A DNA stretch of 64,000 nt. Source: Massilia psychrophila. GTDB taxonomy: Bacteria > Pseudomonadota > Gammaproteobacteria > Burkholderiales > Burkholderiaceae_D. Below the pieces are notes generated by a model, which was not told where the DNA came from, ran no database searches, and saw nothing but the letters and a program-made list of their open reading frames with translations. The stretch lies in contig NZ_PDOB01000001.1 in NCBI RefSeq assembly GCF_002760665.1, positions 347,401-411,400 on the forward strand. The letters run 5' to 3'. Positions 36,431-45,324 of the stretch are shown here, piece by piece (position 1 is the stretch's first letter; each line of letters begins with the position of its first letter). A program made the translations under genes and the position numbers.

Positions 36431-37303
36431 TTATTCCCGCTTTTTTTCTTTCACTTTTTTGCTCTTGCCGGCGTGCGGCTTGTATTCAGGGCAGTCGACC
36501 TGAAGCAGCGCGCGATCGTCCAGGCATACCGCACTCAGCTTGCCGCCCCAGACGCAGCCGCTGTCGAGTCCAATTGCGTCGGCGCGCAGCAACAGGCCGA
36601 GCGCCGACCAATGGCCGAACACCACCGTGACATCAACGCTGCGGCGGCCGGGAAGATCGAACCATGGCACCAGGTTTGATCCGCTTGGTGCGCCGGCGCT
36701 TTCCTTATGGCCGAACTCCATCACCCCGCCCGGCGCACAAAACCGCATGCGGGTAAGTGCGTTGACGATGCAGCGCAATCGGGAAATGCCGGCCAGGCTG
36801 TCGTCCCAGCGGTCCGGCAGGTTGCCGTACATCTGGCCGAGGAAGTCGATCCAGCCAGGGCCACGCAGCACGGCTTCGACCTCGGCTGCCAGCGCGATCG
36901 TCTCAAAGGCAGTCCATTGCGGGAGCACGCCGGCATGTACCAGCAGGTGACCCTTGACCAGCTTGGCCAGCGGGCGCCGGCGCAGCCATTCCATCAGCGC
37001 GCCGCAGTCGGGAGCGGCGAGGATCGCGTCGAACGTATCGGACTTCGAAGCCGGCTGCGCGCCGCAGGCCACCGCCAGCAGGTGCAGGTCGTGGTTGCCA
37101 AGCAGCGCGTCGATACGGCCCTCGCTCGCCTCGCACAGCGCGCGAACACGGCGCAAGGCCTCGAGCGACGCGGGGCCGCGGTTGACCAGGTCGCCGACAA
37201 AGATGATGTCGGCCGGGCCGCCGGCATCCCTGGCGATCTGATCGAGCAGAACTTCGGTTTCGTGGATGCATCCCTGCAGGTCGCCGATGGCGTAGGTTTT
37301 CAT
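36431..37303 (-). CDS. apaH: Symmetrical bis(5'-nucleosyl)-tetraphosphatase
   Basis: The 290-residue phosphoesterase hydrolyses Ap4A to two ADP. Metal-binding motifs are visible in order: YAIGDLQGC, IFVGDLVNRGP and LLGNHDLHLLAVACG, then VHAGVLPQW and VVFGHWSALGL. The protein ends in a short Lys-rich tail. I chose the ATG at 37303 because MKTYAIGDLQG is the family start; the open frame continues upstream but is not homologous. Ap4A hydrolysis links to stress signalling and decapping of RNA. Confidence 0.94.
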   Translation of the reverse strand: MKTYAIGDLQGCIHETEVLLDQIARDAGGPADIIFVGDLVNRGPASLEALRRVRALCEASEGRIDALLGNHDLHLLAVACGAQPASKSDTFDAILAAPDCGALMEWLRRRPLAKLVKGHLLVHAGVLPQWTAFETIALAAEVEAVLRGPGWIDFLGQMYGNLPDRWDDSLAGISRLRCIVNALTRMRFCAPGGVMEFGHKESAGAPSGSNLVPWFDLPGRRSVDVTVVFGHWSALGLLLRADAIGLDSGCVWGGKLSAVCLDDRALLQVDCPEYKPHAGKSKKVKEKKRE

Positions 37304-37428
37304 GAGCGTGGTGGCTGCCGCGGCGATTAAATAAGAAGTGGCTGGCAGTTTCACATAGAATTGAGCTTTAGACCATACGTCGAATCGCTGGCCCGGGAGC
37401 TTCGCACGTCTTACTCGACAAGGTTTCA

Positions 37429-37962
37429 ATCAAAGTTGCTCCTACTGCAATTCGGGACGTGCTGATATTGGAGCCGCGCGTGATTGGCGACGAGCGCGGC
37501 TTCTTCTTCGAAAGTTTCAATGCGCGCAGTTTGGACGAACTGACCGGCCAGCGCGTCAATGTTGTCCAGCATAACCACAACCACAACCACAACCGCTCGG
37601 CGAAGAATGTCCTGCGCGGCTTGCATTACCAGATCAAGCAGCCGCAAGGCAAATTGGTGCGCGTAAGCGCCGGCGCAGTATTCGACGTGGCGGTCGATTT
37701 ACGCGCGGCCTCGCCGTTTTTCGGCCGCTGGGTCGGAGTCCTGCTGTCGGGTGCCGCCCGGCTTCGCGCCCGGCTTCGTGGTTACCAGCGACAGCGCCGA
37801 ATGCCTGTACAAAACCACCGACTACCGGGCTCCCGAGCATGAACGCTCGATCCTGTGGAGCGATCCGGCATTGGCAATCGAATGGCCGATCAGCGGCGCG
37901 TCGATCGTATCGGCCAGCGATAGCGCGGCGCACTGCTGGCGCACGCCGACGTGTTCCCCTGA
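37429..37962 (+). pseudogene. rfbC: Decayed dTDP-4-dehydrorhamnose 3,5-epimerase gene
   Basis: Reading frame 1 (from 37429) gives KVAPTAIRDVLILEPRVIGD...GDERGFFFESFN...SAKNVLRGLHYQIKQPQGKLVRV...FDVAVDL, clear RfbC sequence. The usual start ATGAAAGT reads ATCAAAGT here. Near 37749 about 23 nt that would encode the segment before VPPGF are missing, which shifts to frame 2 ([35 protein letters not shown]). A second shift near 37931 returns to frame 1 for the ending [13 protein letters not shown]. A 6-bp tandem AACCAC expansion at 37573-37595 encodes HNHNHNHN where one HN is usual. The gene cannot make the normal protein. Confidence 0.85.
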
Positions 37963-38058
37963 ACATCCTGGTGACAAGCCAGCGGCCAGGTCGGCTACGG
38001 CCACACCTACGGCTCGCGCAGCCGGTCACCGCAGGGCGAAGTCATTCGCGCCCCGCGG
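37959..38058 (+). pseudogene. rfbD: Remnant of the dTDP-4-dehydrorhamnose reductase gene start
   Basis: Directly at the rfbC end, CTGAACATCCTGGTGACA reads LNILVT, the RfbD opening MNILVTG with ATG changed to CTG. After a one-base shift the sequence reads SGQVGYG and later [11 protein letters not shown], resembling the NGQVGYEL and LGEVIAP parts of RfbD. Homology then stops, so about 90% of the gene is gone. The 3-4 base overlap of the two genes is the usual rfbC/rfbD junction. The bases from 38059 to 38284 show no gene. Confidence 0.6.
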
Positions 38059-38284
38059 CTGGGTCTTCAATGATGCAAAGTGCTGGATTCCGCCGGAATG
38101 GCGATATTGCGCAATCGGATACAACCGCTCCCATTTACACTGAATTGTCGGCATTTTGGCGGGCGGTAATCCGGTACAATCCGGGCTTGCCGTTTCGATA
38201 CCGACGTCACCAGTACGATAATATCGCCGACTGCAGCGTGCGGACGGGATACTCCGCCTCCTGTCTTGTATATATAAAGTAATA

Positions 38285-39379
38285 ATGTTTTCATTTCTTG
38301 TAAGCTTCGCTTTCTCTGCCCTGCTGACCCTGCTTGTGATCAAGCAGGTGGGCTTGCACGGGCCGGCGCTGGATGCCGATTTCGCGGCCGTCCAAAAAGT
38401 CCACTCGCATAATGTGGCGCGCATCGGCGGGCTGCCGATTTTCCTCGCGGTAGTACTTACCGCCGCCATTTCGATGTGGCGGGTGCCGACGATCGCGCTG
38501 TGGCTTTTATCGTTGCTGCTGTGTTCCTCGATCGCCTTTTTGGGCGGCATACTGGAAGACTATACCGGCAAGGTCAGCGCCAGCTGGCGGCTGCTGTTAA
38601 CCATGGCGGCGGCGTTGTTGGGTTATTTCCTGATCGACGCCAAGCTGACCCGTATCGATTTTCCGTTCGGTTCGTTGCCGCTGCAGTATGTATGGCTGGT
38701 ACTGCCGCTGACGGTGCTGGCAGTGGCGGGGATTGCCAATGCCGTCAATATTATCGACGGCTTTAATGGGTTGGCCAGCGTGGTGAGCATCTGCATGCTG
38801 ATATCGCTCGCTTATGTGGCGGCCCAGGTCGGCGATGTGTTCGTGGTGGTGGCTGCGCTGATGGTGGCGGGCGCAACCGCCGGCTTTCTGATCTGGAATT
38901 ACCCGGTCGGCCTGATATTCCTCGGCGATGGCGGCGCCTACTTCCTTGGCTTCATGCTCGGTGAGCTGGCGCTGCTGCTGGTGGTGCGCAACCCGCAGGT
39001 ATCGACCTGGTATGCGGTCTTGCTGCTGATTTATCCCGCGTTCGAAACCATATTCTCGGCTTATCGGCGCATGTTTGTACGCGGTAAATCGCCGACAATG
39101 CCGGATGGTATCCATTTGCACAGCCTGATTTTCCGCCGCATCGTGCAATGGACAGTCGGTCGCAAGGACGCGCGCGCACTGATGCGACGCAATGCGCTGA
39201 CCTCGCCGTATTTGTGGATGTTTTCGTTGATGGCGGTTATTCCGGCTACGGTATTCTGGCGAAATACAGGGGTCTTGATATTTTTCTGTTTATTGTTTAT
39301 TGTCAGCTATGTGTGGTTGTATGCGCGTATTGTTCGATTCAAGGCGCCGCGTTGGCTAATCTGGCGCAAGAAGGACTAG
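38285..39379 (+). CDS. WecA/MraY-type UDP-sugar:undecaprenyl-phosphate phospho-transferase
   Basis: The 364-residue protein has about ten membrane segments. Key motifs are NAVNIIDGFNGLA (about residue 152-164) and FLGDGGAYFLGFMLG, the two Asp-rich loops of the family, and GIHLHSLIFRR near residue 280. It would move a sugar-1-phosphate, probably GlcNAc or similar, from UDP to undecaprenyl phosphate and so start O-antigen or exopolysaccharide. The position beside decayed rhamnose genes suggests a remodelled polysaccharide locus. The ATG at 38285 follows an AT-rich TATATAAAG stretch with no good ribosome site. MraY itself is excluded because the motif order is that of WecA-like proteins. Confidence 0.85.
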   Translation: MFSFLVSFAFSALLTLLVIKQVGLHGPALDADFAAVQKVHSHNVARIGGLPIFLAVVLTAAISMWRVPTIALWLLSLLLCSSIAFLGGILEDYTGKVSASWRLLLTMAAALLGYFLIDAKLTRIDFPFGSLPLQYVWLVLPLTVLAVAGIANAVNIIDGFNGLASVVSICMLISLAYVAAQVGDVFVVVAALMVAGATAGFLIWNYPVGLIFLGDGGAYFLGFMLGELALLLVVRNPQVSTWYAVLLLIYPAFETIFSAYRRMFVRGKSPTMPDGIHLHSLIFRRIVQWTVGRKDARALMRRNALTSPYLWMFSLMAVIPATVFWRNTGVLIFFCLLFIVSYVWLYARIVRFKAPRWLIWRKKD

Positions 39380-39462
39380 CATTTAAATACGGATGTAGTA
39401 TATTGCGACAATTGGTGATAATTCACTGAACTTGTTTTAACCACTATTTTTAAGGAACGATG

Positions 39463-39771
39463 ATGGATCTGTCAAATTTGTCGGTAGGTGATTTACGTAA
39501 TCTGCAGGACCAAGTTAAGCAGGAAATGAAAAAACGCGAGCACCAGGAAGTGGCAAAAGCGCGCGAACAAATCCTGGCAATCGCCCAGAGCGTCGGCGTG
39601 CCATTGAAAGACCTGATCGGCACCGGCATTCGGGCCAAAACCGGAACCGTCGCTGTGCGTTTTCGCCATCCGGACAATTCATCCCTGCAGTGGACCGGCC
39701 GTGGCCGCCAGCCTAAGTGGGTAAAAGAATGGGTCGAAGGCGGCAAATCGATCGACAAACTGCGCGTGTAA
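39463..39771 (+). CDS. H-NS family nucleoid protein
   Basis: This 102-residue DNA-binding protein has an N-terminal coiled coil (SVGDLRNLQDQVKQEMKKREHQEVAKAREQILA, about residues 7-40) and the C-terminal AT-hook-like motif TGRGRQPKWVKEW (about 81-93). It silences AT-rich, often horizontally acquired DNA by oligomerising. Two adjacent ATG codons exist at 39460 and 39463; I prefer 39463 because AAGGA at 39452-39456 is better spaced. It lies between polysaccharide genes, and several H-NS paralogues are common in this family. The window also encodes a histone H1-like protein. Confidence 0.92.
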   Translation: MDLSNLSVGDLRNLQDQVKQEMKKREHQEVAKAREQILAIAQSVGVPLKDLIGTGIRAKTGTVAVRFRHPDNSSLQWTGRGRQPKWVKEWVEGGKSIDKLRV

Positions 39772-39819
39772 GCCAGCCGCAGTACGGTTCGCAGTACATT
39801 TTTATACTGTTTCATGTCC

Positions 39820-39872
39820 GTAGCGGCAAGAACGGCGGGTCCGCAATTCACAATGACCCCGCTTGCCGCTAC
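39820..39872. repeat. 11-bp inverted repeat between hns and the phosphohexomutase gene
   Basis: GTAGCGGCAAG (39820-39830) and CTTGCCGCTAC (39862-39872) are exact reverse complements, with partial GCGGG/CCCCG pairing inside. There is no T-run. It could be a terminator for hns that lacks the tail, or a 5' leader hairpin of the next gene 98 bp downstream. Confidence 0.5.
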
Positions 39873-39970
39873 AATACCCTTCCTGCTTCCCGACGGCGAC
39901 TTTGACCAGGCCCCAATGCCAGCTGTTGCGCCCGCAATCCCGTTTCGACATCATTCAAGGTAGACAATAT

Positions 39971-41362
39971 ATGGTCGCGCTTTCAAAATCGATTTTCAAA
40001 GCCTATGATATCCGCGGCGTTGTCGGCACGACGCTCGATGCCGGTGTGGCGCACCAGATCGGGCAGGCGTTCGGGATGGCGGTATTGGCCAAAGGCGAGC
40101 AGCGCGCCGTGATCGGCCGCGATGGCCGCCTGTCCGGGCCGGAACTGGCCAGCGCGCTGGCGCGGGGACTGCAGGCGGCCGGCGTCGACGTGATCGACCT
40201 CGGGGTGGTCGCTACGCCGATGGTCTACTACGGCACCAAGGTACTCGGCGCAACGTCCGGCATCATGGTCACCGGCAGCCACAATCCGCCTGACTATAAC
40301 GGCTTCAAGATGGTGCTGGCGGGCGAAGCGATCCATGGCGCGACGATCACCGCGCTGTACGACAGCATCGCCGCGCACGACAGGGGCGCGCACAGCGAGC
40401 CGGGACAGCGGCAGGGCGCCTACAGCACCCACGACATCCGCGCCGACTACCTTGCGCGCATCATTGGCGACGTCAAGCTCGCTCGTCCGATCAAGCTCGC
40501 CGTCGATTGCGGCAACGGCGTGGCCGGCGCGTTCGCGGGCGACCTGTTCCGCGGCATGGGCTGCGACGTGGTCGAACTTTTCTGCGAAGTCGACGGCAAT
40601 TTCCCGAACCACCATCCGGACCCGGCCCACCCTGAAAACCTGCAGGACCTGATTCGGAGCCTGCGCGAGACCGACGCCGAGATCGGCATCGCCTTCGACG
40701 GCGACGGCGACCGCCTTGGCGTGGTTACCAAGGACGGCCAGATCATCTATCCGGACCGCCAGATGATGCTGTTCGCCGCCGACGTGCTGACGCGCCACCC
40801 GGGCGCGCAGATCTTGTACGACGTCAAGTGCACGCGCCACCTGGCACCATATATCGCCAGCCACGGCGGCGTGCCGCTGATGTGGAAGACCGGGCACTCG
40901 CTGGTCAAGGCCAAGCTGCGCGAGACCGGCGCCCCGCTGGGCGGCGAAATGAGCGGTCATATTTTCTTCTCGGACCGCTGGTACGGTTTCGACGACGGCC
41001 TTTATGCGGGCGCCCGCCTGCTCGAACTGTTGACCCGTGTGGGCGATCCGTCGGCGCTGCTGAACGCCTTGCCGCAATCGGACAGCACGCCCGAGCTGCA
41101 CCTCGAACTGCTTGAGGGTGAAAACGTCGTGCTGATCGACAAGCTGCGCCACGCCCAGTTCCCCGGCCACGAGCGCATCATCACGATCGACGGCCTGCGT
41201 GTCGAATACCCGGACGGTTTCGGGCTGGCGCGTTCGTCCAACACCACGCCGGTGGTGGTGATGCGTTTCGAGGCCGAAACGCCGCAGGCACTGGCGCGCA
41301 TCCAGGCCGAGTTCAAGCGCGTCATCGTCGCCGCCAAGCCAGACGCCAAGCTGCCGTTCTGA
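39971..41362 (+). CDS. Phosphomannomutase/phosphoglucomutase
   Basis: The 463-residue alpha-D-phosphohexomutase begins IFKAYDIRGVVG, the family start. The active-site serine is in MVTGSHNPPDYNGFK, the metal loop is DGDGDRLGVV, and the sugar-specificity loop GEMSGHIFF matches the Pseudomonas AlgC type, which acts on both mannose and glucose phosphates. It would supply sugar nucleotides to LPS and exopolysaccharide. I chose the ATG at 39971, preceded by CAAGG; the open frame upstream is not homologous. Confidence 0.93.
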   Translation: MVALSKSIFKAYDIRGVVGTTLDAGVAHQIGQAFGMAVLAKGEQRAVIGRDGRLSGPELASALARGLQAAGVDVIDLGVVATPMVYYGTKVLGATSGIMVTGSHNPPDYNGFKMVLAGEAIHGATITALYDSIAAHDRGAHSEPGQRQGAYSTHDIRADYLARIIGDVKLARPIKLAVDCGNGVAGAFAGDLFRGMGCDVVELFCEVDGNFPNHHPDPAHPENLQDLIRSLRETDAEIGIAFDGDGDRLGVVTKDGQIIYPDRQMMLFAADVLTRHPGAQILYDVKCTRHLAPYIASHGGVPLMWKTGHSLVKAKLRETGAPLGGEMSGHIFFSDRWYGFDDGLYAGARLLELLTRVGDPSALLNALPQSDSTPELHLELLEGENVVLIDKLRHAQFPGHERIITIDGLRVEYPDGFGLARSSNTTPVVVMRFEAETPQALARIQAEFKRVIVAAKPDAKLPF

Positions 41363-41374
41363 CGTGAGCCGCAT

Positions 41375-42448
41375 TTGACGCAAGCGACGCAGCCAAGCCG
41401 GTCAATCCCGTTGAACCAGTTGAACCAGTTGAAGCAACTGAAAATCCTGTTGGTGCGCGTGTCGTCGCTGGGCGACGTGCTGCACAACCTGCCGATGGTG
41501 GCCGATATCCTGCGCCACCATCCCGGCGCGCTGATCGACTGGGTGGTGGAAGAAGGCTACGTCAGCCTGGTCCGCCTTAACCCGCACGTACGCACCATCA
41601 TCCCGTTCGCCCTGCGGCGCTGGCGCAAGAGCCTGACGGCCAAACCGACGCGCGCCGAAATCGCCGCGTTCCTGCGCGCCTTGCGCGCCGAGCGCTACGA
41701 CTTCGTGTTCGACACCCAGGGCTTGCTCAAGACCGGCGTCATCATGGGCGCCGCGCGGCTGGCGCCGGGCGGGCGCAAGGTCGGTTTGGCCAACGGCAGC
41801 GAAGGTTCAGGCTACGAAGCCGTCTCGCGCATCTTCCACACCGACAGCGTCCACCTCGACCCGCGCACCCATGCAGTCGCGCGCGGCCGGCTGGTGGCCG
41901 CCGCCGCGCTCGGCTACCAGGTCGACAGCGCACCCGACTTCGGCTTGCCGGCGCCGCTGCCCGACTTGGCGACGCGCCCGCAATGGATGCCGGCCGCGCC
42001 GTACGCGGTGTTTTTCCATGGTACCGCCCGCGCCGCCAAGAAGTGGCCGGCGGCCAACTGGATCGCTACCGGCCTGGCGCTGGCACCGATGCCGGTGTTG
42101 CTGGCGTGGGGATCGGAAGGCGAAAAGCGCGAGGCCGAACTGATCGCCGCCGGCCTGGCACATGCCGTCGTGCTGCCGAAGCTGTCGATGGACGAAGCGG
42201 TGACCCTGGCGCGCAACGCGGCGCTGGCGATCGGCGTCGATACCGGCCTGACCCACATCGCGGCGGCCTTCGTGCGTCCGACCATCGAACTGTATTGTGA
42301 TTCGCCGAAGTGGAAGACCGAGGGCAACTGGTCGCCGCGGATCGTCAATCTAGGCGAGCTTGGCGCGCCACCAACGGTGGCCGAAGTGACGCTCGCCTGT
42401 GCGCGCCTGCTGGCAGCCCCGGTGACAGCGCCGCCGGGGCCAGCGTGA
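41375..42448 (+). CDS. waaC: Lipopolysaccharide heptosyltransferase I
   Basis: The 357-residue GT9 enzyme adds the first heptose to Kdo2-lipid A at the inner membrane. Motifs are ILLVRVSSLGDVLHNLPMV, DWVVEEGYV, and the nucleotide-sugar region FFHGTARAAKKWPAANW with GVDTGLTHIAAA. No ATG or GTG lies in a sensible place; the best start is the TTG at 41375, which gives an N-terminus with LNQLNQLKQLK encoded by 9-bp repeats (GTTGAACCA). Start confidence is low. The stop overlaps the waaA GTG (GTGA). Confidence 0.92.
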   Translation: MTQATQPSRSIPLNQLNQLKQLKILLVRVSSLGDVLHNLPMVADILRHHPGALIDWVVEEGYVSLVRLNPHVRTIIPFALRRWRKSLTAKPTRAEIAAFLRALRAERYDFVFDTQGLLKTGVIMGAARLAPGGRKVGLANGSEGSGYEAVSRIFHTDSVHLDPRTHAVARGRLVAAAALGYQVDSAPDFGLPAPLPDLATRPQWMPAAPYAVFFHGTARAAKKWPAANWIATGLALAPMPVLLAWGSEGEKREAELIAAGLAHAVVLPKLSMDEAVTLARNAALAIGVDTGLTHIAAAFVRPTIELYCDSPKWKTEGNWSPRIVNLGELGAPPTVAEVTLACARLLAAPVTAPPGPA

Positions 42449-43725
42449 GCCGCACCACGTATTCCCTGCTCTGGTGGATCGCGCTACCGCTGGTGCTGGC
42501 GCGCCTGTTGTGGCGCGGGCTGCGCGAACCTGGCTACCGCGCGCACTGGGGCGAGCGGCTCGGCTTTTACGGCGAGCGCGGCGCCGGCTGGCACACCATC
42601 TGGATCCACGCGGTGTCGGTGGGCGAGACGCGCGCTTGCGAACCACTGGTTGACGCCTTGATGCTGGCCTATCCGCATAGCCGCATCGTGCTGACCCACA
42701 TGACGCCGACCGGACGCGCCGCCGGCCGCGACCTGTTCGCGCGCCACGGCGAACGCCTGGTGCAGTCCTACCTGCCGTACGACACCAGATCGATGGTCAG
42801 GCGCTTCATGAAATACTTCACGCCGCGCATCTGCATCCTGATGGAGACCGAAGTGTGGCCGAATCTGATCGCGGTATGCGGCGAGCGCGGCGTCGCCGTC
42901 GCGCTGGTCAATGCGCGCCTGTCGGAGCGCTCGCTACGGCGCGCCGGCCGCTTCGGCGATCTGATGACCGACGCCGCGCGCGCCATTTCGCTGGTCGCCG
43001 CGCAGACCGAAGCCGACGCCGAGCGCGTCCGTTCGCTCGGCGTGAGCCACGTCGCCGTCACCGGCAGCATCAAGTTCGACGTGGTGGTGCCGCAAGCCGC
43101 GATGACCGTCGGCGCGGCCTTGCGCGCGCGCACCGGCGCGCGGCCGGTACTGCTGTGCGCCAGCACCCGCGATGGCGAAGAGGCACTGATCCTCGACGCC
43201 TACCAACGGCTGGCGTCAAAGCCCGCCGGCATGCTGCTGTTGATCGTGCCGCGCCACCCGCAGCGTTTCGACGACGTCGCCCGGCTGGTGCAGTCGCGGG
43301 GGCTGACGCTGGCGCGCCGCTCGCAGCTGGCAGGGCCGGGGCCGCAGGTCGAGGCGAACGTCGACGTCCTGCTGGGCGACTCGATGGGCGAGATGTTCGC
43401 CTATTATGCCGCTTGCGACTGCGCCTTCATCGGCGGCAGCCTGCTGCCGCTGGGCGGGCAAAACCTGATCGAAGCGTGCGCGCTCGGTAAGCCGGTGCTG
43501 ATCGGCAAACACACGTTCAATTTCGCGCAGGCGAGCGATGAAGCGGTCGCCGCCGGCGCCGCCTGGCGCGCGCGCGATGCCGGCCACATGCTGCAGCTGG
43601 CCTGCGCCCTGTTGCAGGACGCGCCAGAGCGCGCACGGATGGGGCAATGCGCATCGGCGTTCGCCGGCCGCCACCGCGGCGCCACCGCGCGCACTGTTGA
43701 ATTGCTGAGACGATTGATTTACTAG
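42445..43725 (+). CDS. waaA: 3-deoxy-D-manno-octulosonic acid transferase
   Basis: The 426-residue GT30 enzyme transfers Kdo to lipid IVA. One N-terminal membrane segment (residues 6-25) is followed by YRAHWGERLGF and HAVSVGETRACEPLV, which contains the catalytic Glu. The MTPTGRAAG and FIGGSLLPLGGQNLIEA motifs are diagnostic. I chose the GTG at 42445, which overlaps the waaC stop. Together with waaC and gmhB (46.1 kb) it builds the inner core. Confidence 0.94.
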   Translation: MSRTTYSLLWWIALPLVLARLLWRGLREPGYRAHWGERLGFYGERGAGWHTIWIHAVSVGETRACEPLVDALMLAYPHSRIVLTHMTPTGRAAGRDLFARHGERLVQSYLPYDTRSMVRRFMKYFTPRICILMETEVWPNLIAVCGERGVAVALVNARLSERSLRRAGRFGDLMTDAARAISLVAAQTEADAERVRSLGVSHVAVTGSIKFDVVVPQAAMTVGAALRARTGARPVLLCASTRDGEEALILDAYQRLASKPAGMLLLIVPRHPQRFDDVARLVQSRGLTLARRSQLAGPGPQVEANVDVLLGDSMGEMFAYYAACDCAFIGGSLLPLGGQNLIEACALGKPVLIGKHTFNFAQASDEAVAAGAAWRARDAGHMLQLACALLQDAPERARMGQCASAFAGRHRGATARTVELLRRLIY

Positions 43726-43781
43726 CAATTTGTTACCATGTTCTCTTTTCAGCCCGGCATAGCGGGCGCACGGAGGGTCGC

Positions 43782-44348
43782 ATGTTGTGGTTCAACCATC
43801 CAAAGCCGGTCGGCAGCCGCAAACCCGTCGCCGTCCTGGTGCAGCAGCACATCGATCTTCCGAATACCGCTTCGATCGCTACCCCGTTGCCGGACACTCC
43901 CGCGCCGGACCTGCCGAGCTTGCATGGCAGCGGCAATGCGGTCGCGTTGCCGCTCGAATTCTCGGTGCGCTACTCGCTGGGGGAATATGTCAGTTTCATG
44001 TGGCAGCACGCGCGCTACCTGATCCGCCGGCGCCGCATCGGCGTGCTGACCAGCTGGTACATGCTGGTCAAGAGCACCTGGTCGGCCGGTTTTCATTTCG
44101 TGCTGCAGGGCCGTGCGCGGCATACCTACGGCTTCACCATCGACCAGCACGGCATTGTACGCACCGGCCCGGGCGGGGTCACCTTGATCGGCTGGCAAGA
44201 CGTCAGCGCGATCCGCAGCTATTCGCGCGGGTGCCTGCTGGTACTTAAACGCGGCACCTTGCCGATCCCGGCGCGCTGCCTGGACCGCCAGCAGTCGGAC
44301 AGCCTGGCGGCATATGCAGCGCAACTAAAGGTCGCGGTCATCCACTAA
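43782..44348 (+). CDS. Hypothetical protein with YcxB-like C-terminal domain
   Basis: This 188-residue protein has a Pro-rich N-terminus (residues 1-50), then FSVRYSLGEYVSFMWQHARYLIRRRR and a strand-rich C-terminus (HTYGFTIDQHGIVRTGPGGVTLIGWQDVSAIRSYSRGCLLVL). The latter resembles the YcxB-like domain, which has a PH-like fold. A short hydrophobic stretch around 85-108 is not convincing as a double membrane segment. The ATG at 43782 has GGAGGG just before it. The function is unknown. It follows waaA by 56 bp and converges on the ygjP-like gene. Confidence 0.7.
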   Translation: MLWFNHPKPVGSRKPVAVLVQQHIDLPNTASIATPLPDTPAPDLPSLHGSGNAVALPLEFSVRYSLGEYVSFMWQHARYLIRRRRIGVLTSWYMLVKSTWSAGFHFVLQGRARHTYGFTIDQHGIVRTGPGGVTLIGWQDVSAIRSYSRGCLLVLKRGTLPIPARCLDRQQSDSLAAYAAQLKVAVIH

Positions 44349-44362
44349 GGAATGCGGTGCGG

Positions 44363-45280
44363 CTAATCCGGGAACAGCACCGGCAGCTCCTGCGAGCGCT
44401 TGCGCAGCGCCGCCTTGGCGCCGTCGTAATCGGGATACACCGATTCCACCTTGGCCCAGAAGCGCGGGCTGTGGTTCATTTCCAACAGGTGTGCCAGTTC
44501 ATGCGCCACCACGTAATCGATCAGCGGCAGCGAAAAATGGATCAGTCGCCAGTTCAGGCGGATACTGCCGTCCACCGTGCACGAGCCCCAGCGGGTGCCG
44601 GCCGACGACAGCGTCATCGAACTGTAGCTCACCCCTAGCCGCGCCGCGTACACTGCCAGCCGCTCGGTAAACACGCGCGTCGCTTCCGTCCGCAGCCAGA
44701 TGCGTACGCGCTCCTGCAGCTGCCATTCGGCCAGGCCGGCCACCACGCCGATGCTCAGTTCCCCCAGCGCCGGCTCGAACACGCAATGGCTGCGCTGCGC
44801 CGGCCGCAGGCGCAGCGTGATATTGCCGCCCATGTAGGGCAGGGCGGCGCCGTCGATCCATTGCATCGGCGGCTTTTCCTGGCGCAGCGCGCGCCGCTCG
44901 CCGCGTTCGTGCAGCTTGGTCAGGATCCAGCGCTGCTTGGCGCGGATGGCGTTGTCGATTTCAGCCAGCGTGATGCGCCTGGGGGCGGTGACGCGCAGGC
45001 CGTCGTCGTCGATCATGAAGCCGATCGAGCGGCGCGCAGAGCGGCGCAGCTCGTAGTCGAGCGCGTGGGGTCCTAGCTGGATGCGGCGCAGCGGCGGTGC
45101 ATCGGGCAAGCGGGGCGGAGCTGGGAGGATCGAGCGCGGCGGGGTGGGCAGGGGCGGCGGCGTTTTGAACAGCGCGCGCGGCGGTGCCGATGGCGCCGTC
45201 GGCGCAGTCGGTTCCAGCGCGGCGAAGAAGTCGAGCGCGAACAGTTCGAGTTGGGAGCCGGTGATTTTGGGGGACGTCAT
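44363..45280 (-). CDS. M48-like metal-dependent hydrolase (YgjP/DUF45 family)
   Basis: The 305-residue protein has a zinc protease domain with HELAHLLEMNHSPRFWAKV (about residues 259-277), where the HExxH histidines and the downstream His bind zinc. A long Pro-rich N-terminal region (residues 20-65) precedes it. Other family segments are TRWGSCTVDGSIRLNWRLIHFSLPLIDYVV. The substrate is unknown. I chose the ATG at 45280; the open frame extends upstream into the neighbouring plsC gene. The gap to that gene is 44 bp, so the two could be one transcript. Confidence 0.85.
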   Translation of the reverse strand: MTSPKITGSQLELFALDFFAALEPTAPTAPSAPPRALFKTPPPLPTPPRSILPAPPRLPDAPPLRRIQLGPHALDYELRRSARRSIGFMIDDDGLRVTAPRRITLAEIDNAIRAKQRWILTKLHERGERRALRQEKPPMQWIDGAALPYMGGNITLRLRPAQRSHCVFEPALGELSIGVVAGLAEWQLQERVRIWLRTEATRVFTERLAVYAARLGVSYSSMTLSSAGTRWGSCTVDGSIRLNWRLIHFSLPLIDYVVAHELAHLLEMNHSPRFWAKVESVYPDYDGAKAALRKRSQELPVLFPD

Positions 45281-45324
45281 GGCCGTTTGTGGCGCAAAGT
45301 CCCGGATCAAGGCGCCGACTCCGC

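Noticed and set aside
37839..38282. 147-codon frame after the rfbC remnant
   Set aside because: It passes through the broken rfbC/rfbD sequence in the wrong frame and shows no domain.
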